Below the pieces are notes generated by a model. It saw only the letters and a list, made by a program, of their open reading frames with translations. It was not told the origin of the DNA and ran no database searches. The translations under genes and the position numbers were made by a program. DNA of 60,165 nt from an uncultured Hyphomicrobiales bacterium (GTDB lineage Bacteria > Pseudomonadota > Alphaproteobacteria > Rhizobiales > Beijerinckiaceae), in NCBI GenBank assembly GCA_903902915.1, contig CAIUWR010000086.1:1-60165 (forward strand). The letters are read 5' to 3'. Below are positions 26,340 to 34,985 of the stretch, piece by piece; within the stretch, counting starts at the first letter, position 1; the number at the start of each line of letters is the position of its first letter.

Positions 26340-27140
26340 TCAGCTTTCGCGCGCGACTTCGCTCTCGTGCCATCCGCCAAGCGCGAGCTTCGACAGCCAG
26401 GCCATGAGGAGAAAGAGCGAGACGCCCGCAAGCGCAATCAGGAAAAGCGCGGCGAACATGCGGGGAATGTCGAGCTGGAAGCCCGACTGCAGGATTTCAT
26501 AGGCGAGGCCCGATCCGCGCCCACCTGTGCCCGCGACAAATTCGGCGACGACCGCGCCGATCAACGCAAGGCCGCTGGAGATGCGAAGGCCCGCGAAGAA
26601 GAAGGGCAGCGCGCTGGGAATGCGAAGCCGCAGCAAGGTTGCGGTGCGCCCGGCGCGGTTCATGCGGAAGAGATTGGCGAGGCCCTGATCGACGCTGCGC
26701 AGCCCGATGGTCGTGTTGGAGATCATCGGAAACAAGGCCACCAGCGTGGCGCAGACGGTGAGCGCCGCCTGTGTGTTCTTGACGAGAATGATGATGAGCG
26801 GCGCCACCGCCACCACCGGCGTCACCTGCAGCAACACCGCATAGGGAAACAGGCTGATTTCCAGAAACCGGCTCTGCACGAAAACGAAAGCGATCAAAGT
26901 GCCCAGCACCACCGCGCAGAAGAACGCCTGAAAGGTGATGCGCATCGTCACCCACAGCGCCGCCAGAAGCGTCGGAGCATCGCCCATCAGAGAGTTCGCG
27001 ATGTCGGACGGTTTGGGAAACAGAAAGACTGGCACCTGCCAATGGCGGCAGGCGAATTCCCAGCCGCCAACCAGAATGGCGCCGACGATGAGCGGCGCTG
27101 CAAAACGCACGAAACGCTCGGATTGCATGAGGGGTTTCAT
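26340..27140 (-). CDS. ABC transporter permease (SsuC/NMT1-type system)
   Basis: A 266-residue permease with six predicted helices, starting with a hydrophobic segment APLIVGAILVGGWEFACR. The conserved cytoplasmic EAA-like loop is in LFRMNRAGRTATLLRLRIPS followed by ALPFFFAGLRISSG. Its start overlaps the ATPase stop by 4 bp. With the binding protein and ATPase upstream it forms an uptake system of the taurine/pyrimidine-precursor class. Confidence 0.9.
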   Translation of the reverse strand: MKPLMQSERFVRFAAPLIVGAILVGGWEFACRHWQVPVFLFPKPSDIANSLMGDAPTLLAALWVTMRITFQAFFCAVVLGTLIAFVFVQSRFLEISLFPYAVLLQVTPVVAVAPLIIILVKNTQAALTVCATLVALFPMISNTTIGLRSVDQGLANLFRMNRAGRTATLLRLRIPSALPFFFAGLRISSGLALIGAVVAEFVAGTGGRGSGLAYEILQSGFQLDIPRMFAALFLIALAGVSLFLLMAWLSKLALGGWHESEVARES

Positions 27141-27988
27141 GACGCAGCCGTTACGCTGGAGGGAAGGGAGGCGTCAGCGAGCCAACTGGAGAGCTGGCGG
27201 CACAGGTCCGCGAAGCGCGCGGAATTGCGGAAGGCGTCGCCACGCGGCTGCGGCTCGTCGATCTCCATGACGCGATGAACGCGCCCGGGACGCGCCGCCA
27301 TGACAACAACGCGCGTCGAGAGAAACACGGCTTCATAAATGGAATGGGTGACGAAGACGCAGGTGAGCTTGCGCTCCCACCAGAGCGTCAGAAGATCAGA
27401 GTCGAGCTTGTTGCGGGTGAACTCATCCAGCGCGCCGAAGGGCTCATCCATCAGCAGCAGATCGGGATCGGTGACCAGGGCGCGGGCGATGGAGACGCGC
27501 ATGCGCATGCCCCCCGACAATTGCCGGGGATAGCGATTCTCGAAGCCTTCCAGCCCCACGCGCTTCAAGGCTGCGGCGACGCGCGGGCCTGACCGGGATC
27601 TCGGCACGCCTGCAAGATCAAGCGGCAGGCTCACATTGCCCGCGATGCGCGACCACGGCATGAGCGTGGGGTCCTGAAACACGAAGGCGAGACGCCTGCC
27701 TTCGCCGCCCACCTGATCAAAGCCCCCTCGCCACCATTGCAGGCGCCCATCGGTGGGCTCTATCAAATTGGCCACCAGTTTCAGCAAGGTGCTCTTGCCG
27801 CAACCCGAAGGCCCGATCAGCGTCAGGAATTCACCGGGCGCGATCGACAGGTTGACGGGCGCGAGCGCCTCCGTTCCATCCGCATAGATCTTGTTGGCCG
27901 AAAGGACATCGACAATGTTCATGCTCTTGAGAGGCGGCGCATCCGCTTCTGCCGAAATGGCCGCCTCTACATGGTTGGTGGCAAACAT
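27137..27988 (-). CDS. ABC transporter ATP-binding protein (SsuB/NMT1-type system)
   Basis: A 283-residue ATPase. Walker A is GPSGCGKST, the Q-loop is in VFQDPTLMPW, the signature is LSGGMRMR, Walker B is LLLMDEPFGALD and the H-loop is in VTHSIYEA. I chose the ATG at 27988, 11 bp after the binding-protein stop; an upstream frame to 28054 would overlap that gene heavily. An ATG about 24 codons downstream is another candidate. Confidence 0.9.
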   Translation of the reverse strand: MFATNHVEAAISAEADAPPLKSMNIVDVLSANKIYADGTEALAPVNLSIAPGEFLTLIGPSGCGKSTLLKLVANLIEPTDGRLQWWRGGFDQVGGEGRRLAFVFQDPTLMPWSRIAGNVSLPLDLAGVPRSRSGPRVAAALKRVGLEGFENRYPRQLSGGMRMRVSIARALVTDPDLLLMDEPFGALDEFTRNKLDSDLLTLWWERKLTCVFVTHSIYEAVFLSTRVVVMAARPGRVHRVMEIDEPQPRGDAFRNSARFADLCRQLSSWLADASLPSSVTAAS

Positions 27989-27999
27989 TTTTTGTCCGA

Positions 28000-29016
28000 T
28001 CACGGAGCGATCTTGAGGTCTTTCACGAACCGATCCGTGAAAGCGGATTTCCAATCAATCTCAGGCTTCAGTAAACCTCCTGCGACGAGGAAGTCATAGG
28101 TCTGCTTCCAGCGCGTTTCTGTCATCATGCCAATGCCCATGGTGGCCGCGTCGCCGCCATCCACGGCCTTGATGCGCTTGAGGGTTTCCATCGCATAATC
28201 AATCTGATCATCGCGCATCTTGGGGTTGTCAGCCTTGATCAATGCGTTCGCCTGAGCAGGGCTCTTCAGATAATCACGCCACCCCTCCATGGAGGCCTTC
28301 ACGAAGCGCGCAACCACGTCCGGGTTCTTCTCCATGAAGGCGCGCGTGACGACGATGGTTGTTCCATAGGGCGGATAACCCTGATCTGCGAAGAGATAGA
28401 ACTTCTGCTTGAGACCCATCTGCGTGGCTGCATAGGGCTCGGATGATACATAGCCTTGCTGAACGGTGTTGTTGTCGGCGGCGAAGGGCTGGAGGTTGAA
28501 AGTGTATGGCTTCAATTGATCATCAGACAGGGCGTATTTGGCCTTGAGCCAGGGCCAAAAGGTCATGCGGCTCGAAGCGGCGATGAGGATCGTCTTGCCC
28601 TTCATGTCGCCGAGGCCGGAGACATTTTCATGTGTCATCATGCCCTGCAGGTCGAACTGAAAGGAGGCCGCCACCGTGGTGATCGGAATGTTCTGCTCCA
28701 GCGCCTTGAGCACCTGAATGTCGTAGCCCATCATCATGTCGGTTTCGCCAGCCAGCAGAAGTTGCAGGGCGTTGACCTGTGGCCCACCCATCTTGATCGT
28801 GACGTCAAGGCCGGCTTTTTCATACAGTCCGGTGGCCTTCGCTTGATAGAAGCCGCCATGTTCGGCCTGGGCGAACCAGCTCGTCAGAAAAGTGACCTTG
28901 TCGCCTGCGCTGGCTACGCAAATGGATGCGGTGAGCGCCAGAGCCGAGACTGCAGCCCGCAGGCCCGTCTTCGCCAGAATGGTCGCCAAAGGCCGCGAGG
29001 TGAACTTGGTCGCCAT
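28000..29016 (-). CDS. NMT1/THI5-type ABC transporter substrate-binding protein
   Basis: A 338-residue periplasmic binding protein with a clear signal peptide (TGLRAAVSALALTASICVASAG). The mature N-terminus KVTFLTSWFAQAEHGGFYQA is typical of NMT1/ThiY-like proteins, which bind pyrimidine-like or other small N-heterocyclic ligands. An AGAGAGG site precedes the ATG at 29016; a longer frame to 29085 has none. It is the first gene of the minus-strand operon, about 40 bp downstream of a predicted sigma-54 start. The ligand is probably the substrate of the Rieske/FAD/amidohydrolase enzymes behind it. Confidence 0.9.
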   Translation of the reverse strand: MATKFTSRPLATILAKTGLRAAVSALALTASICVASAGDKVTFLTSWFAQAEHGGFYQAKATGLYEKAGLDVTIKMGGPQVNALQLLLAGETDMMMGYDIQVLKALEQNIPITTVAASFQFDLQGMMTHENVSGLGDMKGKTILIAASSRMTFWPWLKAKYALSDDQLKPYTFNLQPFAADNNTVQQGYVSSEPYAATQMGLKQKFYLFADQGYPPYGTTIVVTRAFMEKNPDVVARFVKASMEGWRDYLKSPAQANALIKADNPKMRDDQIDYAMETLKRIKAVDGGDAATMGIGMMTETRWKQTYDFLVAGGLLKPEIDWKSAFTDRFVKDLKIAP

Positions 29017-29066
29017 GGAATGATGCCTCTCTGTCAGTTGGGTGAATTCAATGTGGCCACGAACAA

Positions 29067-29082
29067 AGCAAGGGGGGCGCCA
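29067..29082 (-). promoter_or_regulatory. Sigma-54 promoter for the 29016-23129 operon
   Basis: The minus strand reads TGGCGCCCCCCTTGCT, which matches TGGCAC-N5-TTGCW with one mismatch and has the required ten bases between GG and GC. Predicted initiation is near 29056, giving a leader of about 40 bases before the ATG at 29016. It is divergent from the second sigma-54 site at 29240. Confidence 0.7.
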
Positions 29083-29239
29083 CATCGGAGAACACGTCCT
29101 GTTTTTGCCAATCGATGATGCGACCGCCCCTGATTTCGGCTGCAGTTCGATGTTATTTTAAGCAGGATGATTGAAGATTAAGCATTAGGTCCTGATGGAA
29201 AATGCTGATTGGCCAACCACCCCTCACAGAAAACCGCGC

Positions 29240-29255
29240 TGGCACATGCGTTGCT
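29240..29255 (+). promoter_or_regulatory. Sigma-54 promoter for the 29296-32159 genes
   Basis: TGGCACATGCGTTGCT matches the sigma-54 consensus TGGCAC-N5-TTGCW fully, with GG and GC ten bases apart. Initiation is predicted near 29266, 30 bases before the chosen ATG at 29296. About 155 bp separate it from the divergent site, enough room for a shared activator such as NtrC, though I could not identify a binding site. Confidence 0.75.
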
Positions 29256-29295
29256 CACTGGTTCACCACGCGCGTCACGCGCCGGAGCGTTCCTT

Positions 29296-30675
29296 ATGCA
29301 TTCGATCACAGCCCTCTGCGATGATCTGGGCGACATCCCCTTCACGACGGATCCCGTGATCCTGCGTCGCAAGAGCCGCGACCAATTCGTCATCAGCCCC
29401 CTTTTGCGTGGCGAATTGGCGGGCCATGTGGCCGAGATCGTGGTCACGCCGCGCGACAAGGATGAAGTGGCGCGGTCGGTCAGCGCGGCGGTGAAGCATC
29501 GCATCCCCATCACGCCGCGCGGCGGCGGCACAGCGAATTATGGGCAGAGCGTGCCGTTGCACGGCGGCATGGTGCTGGACATGATCGACCTCAACAAGAT
29601 CCTGAGTGTCGAGCATGGCGTCATACGTGCGCAGGCGGGGGCCAATATGGCCGAGATGGAAGCGGCCGCGCGCGCCAAGGGCTGGGAGTTGCGGCTCTTC
29701 CCCTCCACCATCGCCACGTCAACCATCGGCGGCTTTGTGGCGGGCGGCAGCGGCGGCGTCGGTTCGGCCATGTGGGGCATGTTGCGCGACCGTGGCAATA
29801 TCGGCGCGATTGAAGTCATGAGCGCGGAGGAGACGCCGCGCCTGTTCGACATCAGCGGCGACGAGATCGAACTGGTGCATCACGCCTATGGCGCCAACGC
29901 CATCATCACGGAAATCGAAATGCCGCTGGGACCCGCCTGGGACTGGCGCGCCTGCATCGTGGCCTTTCCTGATTTTGATGACGCCTTGCGCTTTGGGGTG
30001 CAGCTTGCGCGCGAAACCGGCCTGCTGCGTCGGCTCGCCTCTGTGCACGAGTGGCCGATCCCCAACCTCATGCGCGAATTGAAGGGCGTGGTTCCGCAAG
30101 AGCATTCCATGGTGATCTGCTTCATCGCCCCGCCCAGCCTGGCGGGCTTTCGCTGCATGGTGAATGAATTTGGCGGGCATGTGGTCGCCGATCACGGGCT
30201 TGATGAGACGCCCTTCGGCGCGCCCCTGCATGAATTTTGCTACGGTCACGGCCTGCGGCAAATACAGAAGACGGTTCCCACCTTCACGGGCTTGCAGGGC
30301 ATGTTCCGGGGGTCCGCGATGTTCGAGGCCATCGCCGAAGTGCGGTCAAAAGTGTCCCGCGAAGAGCCTTTCCGCCTCGAACTCTTCTGGAGCGATGGTG
30401 AGGTGGTCGCCATGGGCTCGCCGCAGATCGCTTTTCGCGGCGCCAAGCAAATGGCGGATCTTGTGGAGCTGGTGCAGGCAAGCGGCGGCGTTGTCGCCAA
30501 TTCCCATACCACTGGCGTGCGCGAGGTCGGCATCAAGCGGATCACCCCACGCGATGTGGCGTTCAAGCGGGAGATGGACCCCCTTGGGCTGCTCAACCCC
30601 GGCAAGCTGAATCTCGAGGGCGTTCAGGAATCGGCTCTGCAGACGTCGGGCTGGCGCTTCAGGGCGCGGTCCTGA
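29296..30675 (+). CDS. FAD-binding oxidase (PCMH/GlcD type), copy 2
   Basis: A 459-residue paralogue of the oxidase at 23929-25308. It has the same layout: DPVILRRKSRDQFVISPLL, TPRGGGTANYGQSVPLHGG, IGGFVAGGSGGVGSAMWG and a C-terminal DPLGLLNPGKLN. I chose the ATG at 29296 because it aligns with the paralogue start and lies downstream of the sigma-54 start site; a frame from 29209 would begin upstream of that promoter. It is followed by atzF. The two copies may act on different intermediates or form a heteromer. Confidence 0.87.
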   Translation: MHSITALCDDLGDIPFTTDPVILRRKSRDQFVISPLLRGELAGHVAEIVVTPRDKDEVARSVSAAVKHRIPITPRGGGTANYGQSVPLHGGMVLDMIDLNKILSVEHGVIRAQAGANMAEMEAAARAKGWELRLFPSTIATSTIGGFVAGGSGGVGSAMWGMLRDRGNIGAIEVMSAEETPRLFDISGDEIELVHHAYGANAIITEIEMPLGPAWDWRACIVAFPDFDDALRFGVQLARETGLLRRLASVHEWPIPNLMRELKGVVPQEHSMVICFIAPPSLAGFRCMVNEFGGHVVADHGLDETPFGAPLHEFCYGHGLRQIQKTVPTFTGLQGMFRGSAMFEAIAEVRSKVSREEPFRLELFWSDGEVVAMGSPQIAFRGAKQMADLVELVQASGGVVANSHTTGVREVGIKRITPRDVAFKREMDPLGLLNPGKLNLEGVQESALQTSGWRFRARS

Positions 30676-30755
30676 AACGTCTTGCGGGCTGGTGAGACTT
30701 CAAACCATATGATCAGATGAATAAAATTCAATGTTTAATCGCCAGGGGGCTTGTG

Positions 30756-32159
30756 ATGCTACCGAAATTTCTGACGCTCGCCGGGTTGCAGGCGCTCTAT
30801 CAAATGGGCACAGCTTCCCCCGCAGATGTCGTGCTGGCAGTGCTTGATCGCATCGAGACCTCCGCTGACAAGGCCATATGGATCTCGCTTCGCCCGCGCG
30901 ATGATCTCATGGGCGAGGCCGCCGACCTGCTCGCGCAGGGACCCTCACCAGACAAGCCGCTGTGGGGCATACCCTTTGCGGTGAAAGACAATATCGATTT
31001 CGCAGGCCTGCCAGTTACGGCGGCCTGCCCCGCGTTCGCCTATAAGCCCGAGACAGACGCCTTCGCCGTCGCGCGGTTGCGCGCAGCGGGCGCCATCCTG
31101 ATCGGCAAGACCAATCTCGATCAATTCGCAACGGGCCTCAATGGCACGCGCTCGCCCTATGGCGCGCCGCGCTGTGTCTTCGATGCGGATTATGTGTCGG
31201 GCGGATCCTCATCCGGCTCGGCGGTGGCGGTCGGCGCGGGTCAGGTTGCTTTCGCGCTTGGCACGGATACCGCAGGTTCGGGGCGCATTCCCGCCGCCTT
31301 CAACAATCTCGTGGGCGTCAAACCCACGCGCGGGCTTGTGTCGAACAGCGGCCTCACCCCCGCCTGCCGTAGCCTTGATTGCATCACTGTGCTGGCGGGC
31401 TGCGTAAACGATGCTGACCAGGTGCGCCGGATCATGCAGGGCTTTGACGCCGCCGACCCCTATTCGCGTCCCATGCAGGCGCGCAGCCTGCCGAACCAGG
31501 GCCTGCGGTGCGGTGTGCTGGCGGGAACCGAACTCGAATTCTTCGGCGATGACGCCACCGCCGCGCTCTATGAGGCTGCCATCGGCCGCATTGCGGCTCT
31601 GGGCACGACCATAGTCGAGATCGATTATGCCCCCTTCCGCGAATGCGCGGCCCTACTTTATGGCGGCCCATGGGTCGCAGAGCGTCTGGCGGCTATCGAG
31701 GATTTCGCTCTGACCCAAGGGGAGGCAATGGACCGGACCGTACGCGAGATCGTGCTGGGTGCCATGGGCATGAGCGCGGTGGACGCCTTCCGCGGCGCCT
31801 ATGCGCTGGAGGCCTATCGCCGCCGCGCCGACATGGAATGGGCGAAGATGAATTTGCTGCTGCTGCCCACCGCGCCGACGATCTACAAGGTCGCCGATAT
31901 GTTGGTCGACCCGGTGCGGCTGAATTCCAATCTGGGCCGCTACACGAATTTCGTGAATCTGCTGGACTGCTCGGCCATCGCCATTCCCGCTGGCTTTCGC
32001 CCTGATGGCTTACCGGGCGGCGTTACGCTCGTGGCGCCCGCGTTCTGTGACGACGCGCTTGCGGCGTTGGGGCAGCGGCTACATCAGGCGGGCTTCTTCG
32101 GCATGGGCTGCGACCGCGAGTTGGCCCTCTCTCGGGCCTACCCCACCAGCATCAGTTAG
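30756..32159 (+). CDS. atzF: Allophanate hydrolase, amidase domain only
   Basis: This 467-residue amidase-signature protein matches the N-terminal catalytic domain of allophanate hydrolase, which converts allophanate to ammonia and CO2. The catalytic Lys is in FAVKDNIDFAGLPVTAACPA and the Ser loop is VSGGSSSGSAVAVG. The AtzF-specific TNLDQFATGLNGTRSPYGAP and NNLVGVKPTRGL are present. Complete enzymes have about 600 residues; the C-terminal domain is missing here but is encoded separately at 17195-17611. The ATG at 30756 follows AGGGGG. It lies next to the guanidine operon, whose end product is allophanate. Confidence 0.9.
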   Translation: MLPKFLTLAGLQALYQMGTASPADVVLAVLDRIETSADKAIWISLRPRDDLMGEAADLLAQGPSPDKPLWGIPFAVKDNIDFAGLPVTAACPAFAYKPETDAFAVARLRAAGAILIGKTNLDQFATGLNGTRSPYGAPRCVFDADYVSGGSSSGSAVAVGAGQVAFALGTDTAGSGRIPAAFNNLVGVKPTRGLVSNSGLTPACRSLDCITVLAGCVNDADQVRRIMQGFDAADPYSRPMQARSLPNQGLRCGVLAGTELEFFGDDATAALYEAAIGRIAALGTTIVEIDYAPFRECAALLYGGPWVAERLAAIEDFALTQGEAMDRTVREIVLGAMGMSAVDAFRGAYALEAYRRRADMEWAKMNLLLLPTAPTIYKVADMLVDPVRLNSNLGRYTNFVNLLDCSAIAIPAGFRPDGLPGGVTLVAPAFCDDALAALGQRLHQAGFFGMGCDRELALSRAYPTSIS

Positions 32160-32200
32160 CTGGCAGGGGGCCTGCGCCGCGTCGGCCACACAGTGGTCGG

Positions 32201-32467
32201 TCAGATAAGCTCCAGAAATGCTTTCGCCGCCTCCCAGTGCTCGCGCCGCATACGGGCGAGATCTACGCCCACCGGAATGGCGTCCACCACGCCCAGGCGC
32301 CCCTCACCATAACCCGGTCGGCCGAATGGGCGCCGCAGATCACAAGGGCCACCATCGGGTCCCTTGCTCCCGAGAAACGCAGCTCGTTTAGCGTATAGAA
32401 AGCCAGATCCGCATGCTTACCCACCGCTTCTGCGCCGATGTCGTCACGGCCCAGACACGCGGCTGAG
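32201..32467 (-). pseudogene. C-terminal remnant of an 8-oxoguanine deaminase-like amidohydrolase
   Basis: The minus strand encodes AACLGRDDIGAEAVGKHADL, then LNELRFSGARDPMVALVICG and MVRGAW. A frameshift near the end separates this from VVDAIPVGVDLARMRREHW in another frame. This is the conserved C-terminus of 8-oxoguanine deaminase/hydroxyatrazine-hydrolase-type amidohydrolases. The catalytic barrel is absent. It shows that a further purine or triazine deaminase once stood here. Confidence 0.7.
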
Positions 32468-32469
32468 CC

Positions 32470-32780
32470 CTACGTCGTCCAGCGAAAGCCGTCGAAATGG
32501 GTGACGGTGGCGCCATAGGTTACCGAGAAGACGAGGCCGTCGGAAGTCTCCATTTCTGGAGCAAAGTGCTGGCGTTGCGATCTCCTACCCTTTGGCGGGG
32601 CTAGCTTGGAACAACGCCTCCCTGTTGGGTTGGGCTTACTGGCAAATAACGGTACCCAATGATCTGCACTTACATCGCTGGCGCTCAACGCCTATCTGCT
32701 CATTCTTTACGCACGATGCCAAAAAAAGCTCCCAACCTCAGCAATCACCGAGTTTAATCCACCCAAATTTGAAGGATTTC
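32470..32780. other. Gene-free stretch before the guanidine operon
   Basis: A short minus-strand frame ends in TSDGLVFSVTYGATVTHFDG but I cannot assign it. It is probably debris of the same deletion that left the deaminase tail. Confidence 0.4.
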
Positions 32781-32785
32781 TGGTC

Positions 32786-32801
32786 TGGTATGTAAGTTGC
32801 T
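32786..32801 (+). promoter_or_regulatory. Sigma-54 promoter of the guanidine operon
   Basis: TGGTATGTAAGTTGCT has GG and GC ten bases apart and a perfect TTGCT -12 element; the -24 element deviates at two bases. Initiation near 32812 would place the 5' end of the transcript right at the beginning of the guanidine-I riboswitch, which supports the call. Confidence 0.65.
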
Positions 32802-32814
32802 TTGCTCCGCACAT

Positions 32815-32935
32815 GAGTTGGTGGCTAGGGTTCCGGCTTCGTTGAGAAGCGCTGGTCCGAGAGCTGCCATCCTTGCGGGAGACATCCGCAGGGAGCACGG
32901 CGGGACAAAATCCCGGGAGACCTCAGTGGCCGGAT
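32815..32935 (+). ncRNA. Guanidine-I riboswitch (ykkC class)
   Basis: The leader carries the conserved ykkC/guanidine-I blocks in the right order and spacing: CTAGGGTTCCG at 32825-32835, a GCTTC/GAAGC hairpin at 32836-32850, CTGGTCCGAGAG at 32852-32863, and ACGGCGGGACAAAATCCCGG at 32897-32916 followed by GAGA. It lies about 60 bp before the transporter gene of a guanidine operon, the usual place. Guanidine binding should turn expression on. The expression platform between 32921 and the ATG at 32994 is not obvious. Confidence 0.93.
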
Positions 32936-32993
32936 TTGGCGTCACTCGGGTTATGCCAATTCCAGACAATCAACAGCGATGGAGTTGGCTATC

Positions 32994-34094
32994 ATGAAAA
33001 CCGGATATCTTCGACAGATGCTGCGCGGCCCAGCCATGGCCGTTTTGATGGCCGGACTTGGCGCAGCCATTGTTCTGCCTCTCTCCAGCGCCGCCTTCGC
33101 CGCGCCCAAGAAGGAGTTCAAGCTGGCCTGGACCATCTATGTCGGTTGGATGCCCTGGCAATATGCGGCTGAAACCGGAATTGTCAAAAAATGGGCCGAT
33201 AAATATGGCATCAAGATCGACGTCGTACAGGTCAACGACTACGTCGAATCCATCAATCAATATACCGCTGGCGGCTTCGATGCTTTGACGGTTACCAATA
33301 TGGATGCGCTGTCCACGCCTGCGGTGGGCGGCGTCGATACGACCGCGCTTATTGTTGGCGACTTCTCCAACGGCAACGATGCAGTGATCCTCAAGAACAA
33401 GGGCAAACTGGCCGACATCAAGGGCCAGAAGGTCAATCTCGTAGAATTTTCGGTCTCGCACTATCTTCTCGCGCGCGCCCTCTCGAGCGTCGGCATGAAG
33501 GAAAAGGACGTGAAGGTCGTCAACACGTCGGACGCCGACATGGCGGGCGCATGGAAAACGAAGGACGTCACCTCTGTCGTCACTTGGAACCCGATTGTCG
33601 AGGAAGTCATGATCGACAAAGCCGCCCGCAAGGTGTTCGATTCCTCGCAGATCCCCGGCGAAATCATCGACCTCACGGTCGCCAATACAGAGACCCTCAA
33701 GGACAACCCGGATTTCGGCAAGGCGCTCGCCGGGATATGGTACGAGACTCTTGCTCTGGTGGTCTCGCAATCACCTGAAGGCAAGGCGGCGCGCGAAGCC
33801 ATGGGCAAGGCCTCAGGCACTGATCTTGCGGGCTTCGAAGCCCAGCTTGCCGCCACAAAGCTCTTCGACCAGCCTGCCGCCGCCAGCGCCTTCACCAAAG
33901 GCGCAGAGATTGGTGCGACCATGGACAAGGTTCGCCGCTTCCTCTTCGAACACAAGCTTCTTGGCAACGACGCCAAATCCGTGGATGTGGTGGGCATCGA
34001 ACTCGCGGACGGCAAGGTTCTAGGGGACAAGAAGAACGTGAAGTTCCGCTTCACCGACACCTATATGAGCGCCGCTGCGGCGGGTAAGCTTTGA
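32994..34094 (+). CDS. Guanidine/urea-carboxylase-region ABC transporter substrate-binding protein
   Basis: A 366-residue periplasmic protein with a signal peptide (AMAVLMAGLGAAIVLPLSS, cleavage near AFAAP). The mature start KLAWTIYVGWMPWQYA is that of binding proteins found next to urea/guanidine carboxylases. The riboswitch upstream implies guanidine as ligand. I chose the ATG at 32994 because GGAG lies nine bases before it; an ATG at 32979 is possible. It is the first gene of a six-gene operon. Confidence 0.92.
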   Translation: MKTGYLRQMLRGPAMAVLMAGLGAAIVLPLSSAAFAAPKKEFKLAWTIYVGWMPWQYAAETGIVKKWADKYGIKIDVVQVNDYVESINQYTAGGFDALTVTNMDALSTPAVGGVDTTALIVGDFSNGNDAVILKNKGKLADIKGQKVNLVEFSVSHYLLARALSSVGMKEKDVKVVNTSDADMAGAWKTKDVTSVVTWNPIVEEVMIDKAARKVFDSSQIPGEIIDLTVANTETLKDNPDFGKALAGIWYETLALVVSQSPEGKAAREAMGKASGTDLAGFEAQLAATKLFDQPAAASAFTKGAEIGATMDKVRRFLFEHKLLGNDAKSVDVVGIELADGKVLGDKKNVKFRFTDTYMSAAAAGKL

Positions 34095-34163
34095 TTGCAT
34101 CGATTGGGGGGCGGCGATCCCGCCTCCCATGCTCATCCCAAGAAAAACTAAAGCGGCATAGCC

Positions 34164-34985
34164 ATGCGAATGATCAATCGGCATCCTCCCAAGGGACTGG
34201 TGCTTCTGCTGGCGCTTCTGCCCTTTTTTCTGGTCTTTCTCACCTATGTGACCGCCTCCGCCATTCGGCTCGCCGATAATCCCGCGGACAAGCTGCTTCC
34301 CGCGCTGAGTTCCATTGCAGACGCCATCGACCGCATGGCCTTCACCGTTAACGCCCGCACCGACGATATCCTGATGCTCGTCGACACCCTCGCCAGTCTT
34401 GAGCGGCTCGCCATCAGCCTCGCTATTTCCATCACACTGGCAATCGTCGCGGGTCTCGCCATCGGGCTGCTGCCCTACCCTCGCGCCCTGTTCAGCACTT
34501 TTGTCGACACCTTCTCCATGGTGCCGCCGCTCGCGGTCCTGCCAATACTGTTCATTACGGTGGGCCTGGGCGAGGCGGCGAAGATCACCCTGATCACCAT
34601 AGGAATCACGCCCCCGCTCATCCGGGACGTGGCCATGCGCACGGCCGACATACCGCGCCAGCAGTTGGTAAAGGCGCAGACCTTGGGCGCCTCAACCTGG
34701 ACGCTGACATTGCGCGTGGTCTTGCCTCAGGTCCTTCCGCGCCTCATCGATTCCTTGCGCTTGCAGATCGGCCCCGCCTGGTTATTCCTGATCGCAGCCG
34801 AAGCCATTGCAGCTGAGGCTGGTCTTGGCTATCGCATCTTTCTCGTACGTCGCTATCTAGCGATGGACGTGATCTTGCCCTATGTCGCGTGGATAACCTT
34901 GCTGGCTTTCATGATGGACTTTGGATTGCGGATCCTGCAACGCCGAGCCTTTCCATGGTTTGCGGATGCGAGGGCTTCCGCATGA
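34164..34985 (+). CDS. Guanidine ABC transporter permease
   Basis: A 273-residue inner-membrane permease of the urea-carboxylase-associated type. An N-terminal helix LVLLLALLPFFLVFLTYV is followed by a long periplasmic loop (residues about 35-75) and further helices. The ATPase-contact loop is in VKAQTLGASTWTLTLRVVLPQV. Its stop overlaps the ATPase start by 4 bp. Confidence 0.9.
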   Translation: MRMINRHPPKGLVLLLALLPFFLVFLTYVTASAIRLADNPADKLLPALSSIADAIDRMAFTVNARTDDILMLVDTLASLERLAISLAISITLAIVAGLAIGLLPYPRALFSTFVDTFSMVPPLAVLPILFITVGLGEAAKITLITIGITPPLIRDVAMRTADIPRQQLVKAQTLGASTWTLTLRVVLPQVLPRLIDSLRLQIGPAWLFLIAAEAIAAEAGLGYRIFLVRRYLAMDVILPYVAWITLLAFMMDFGLRILQRRAFPWFADARASA

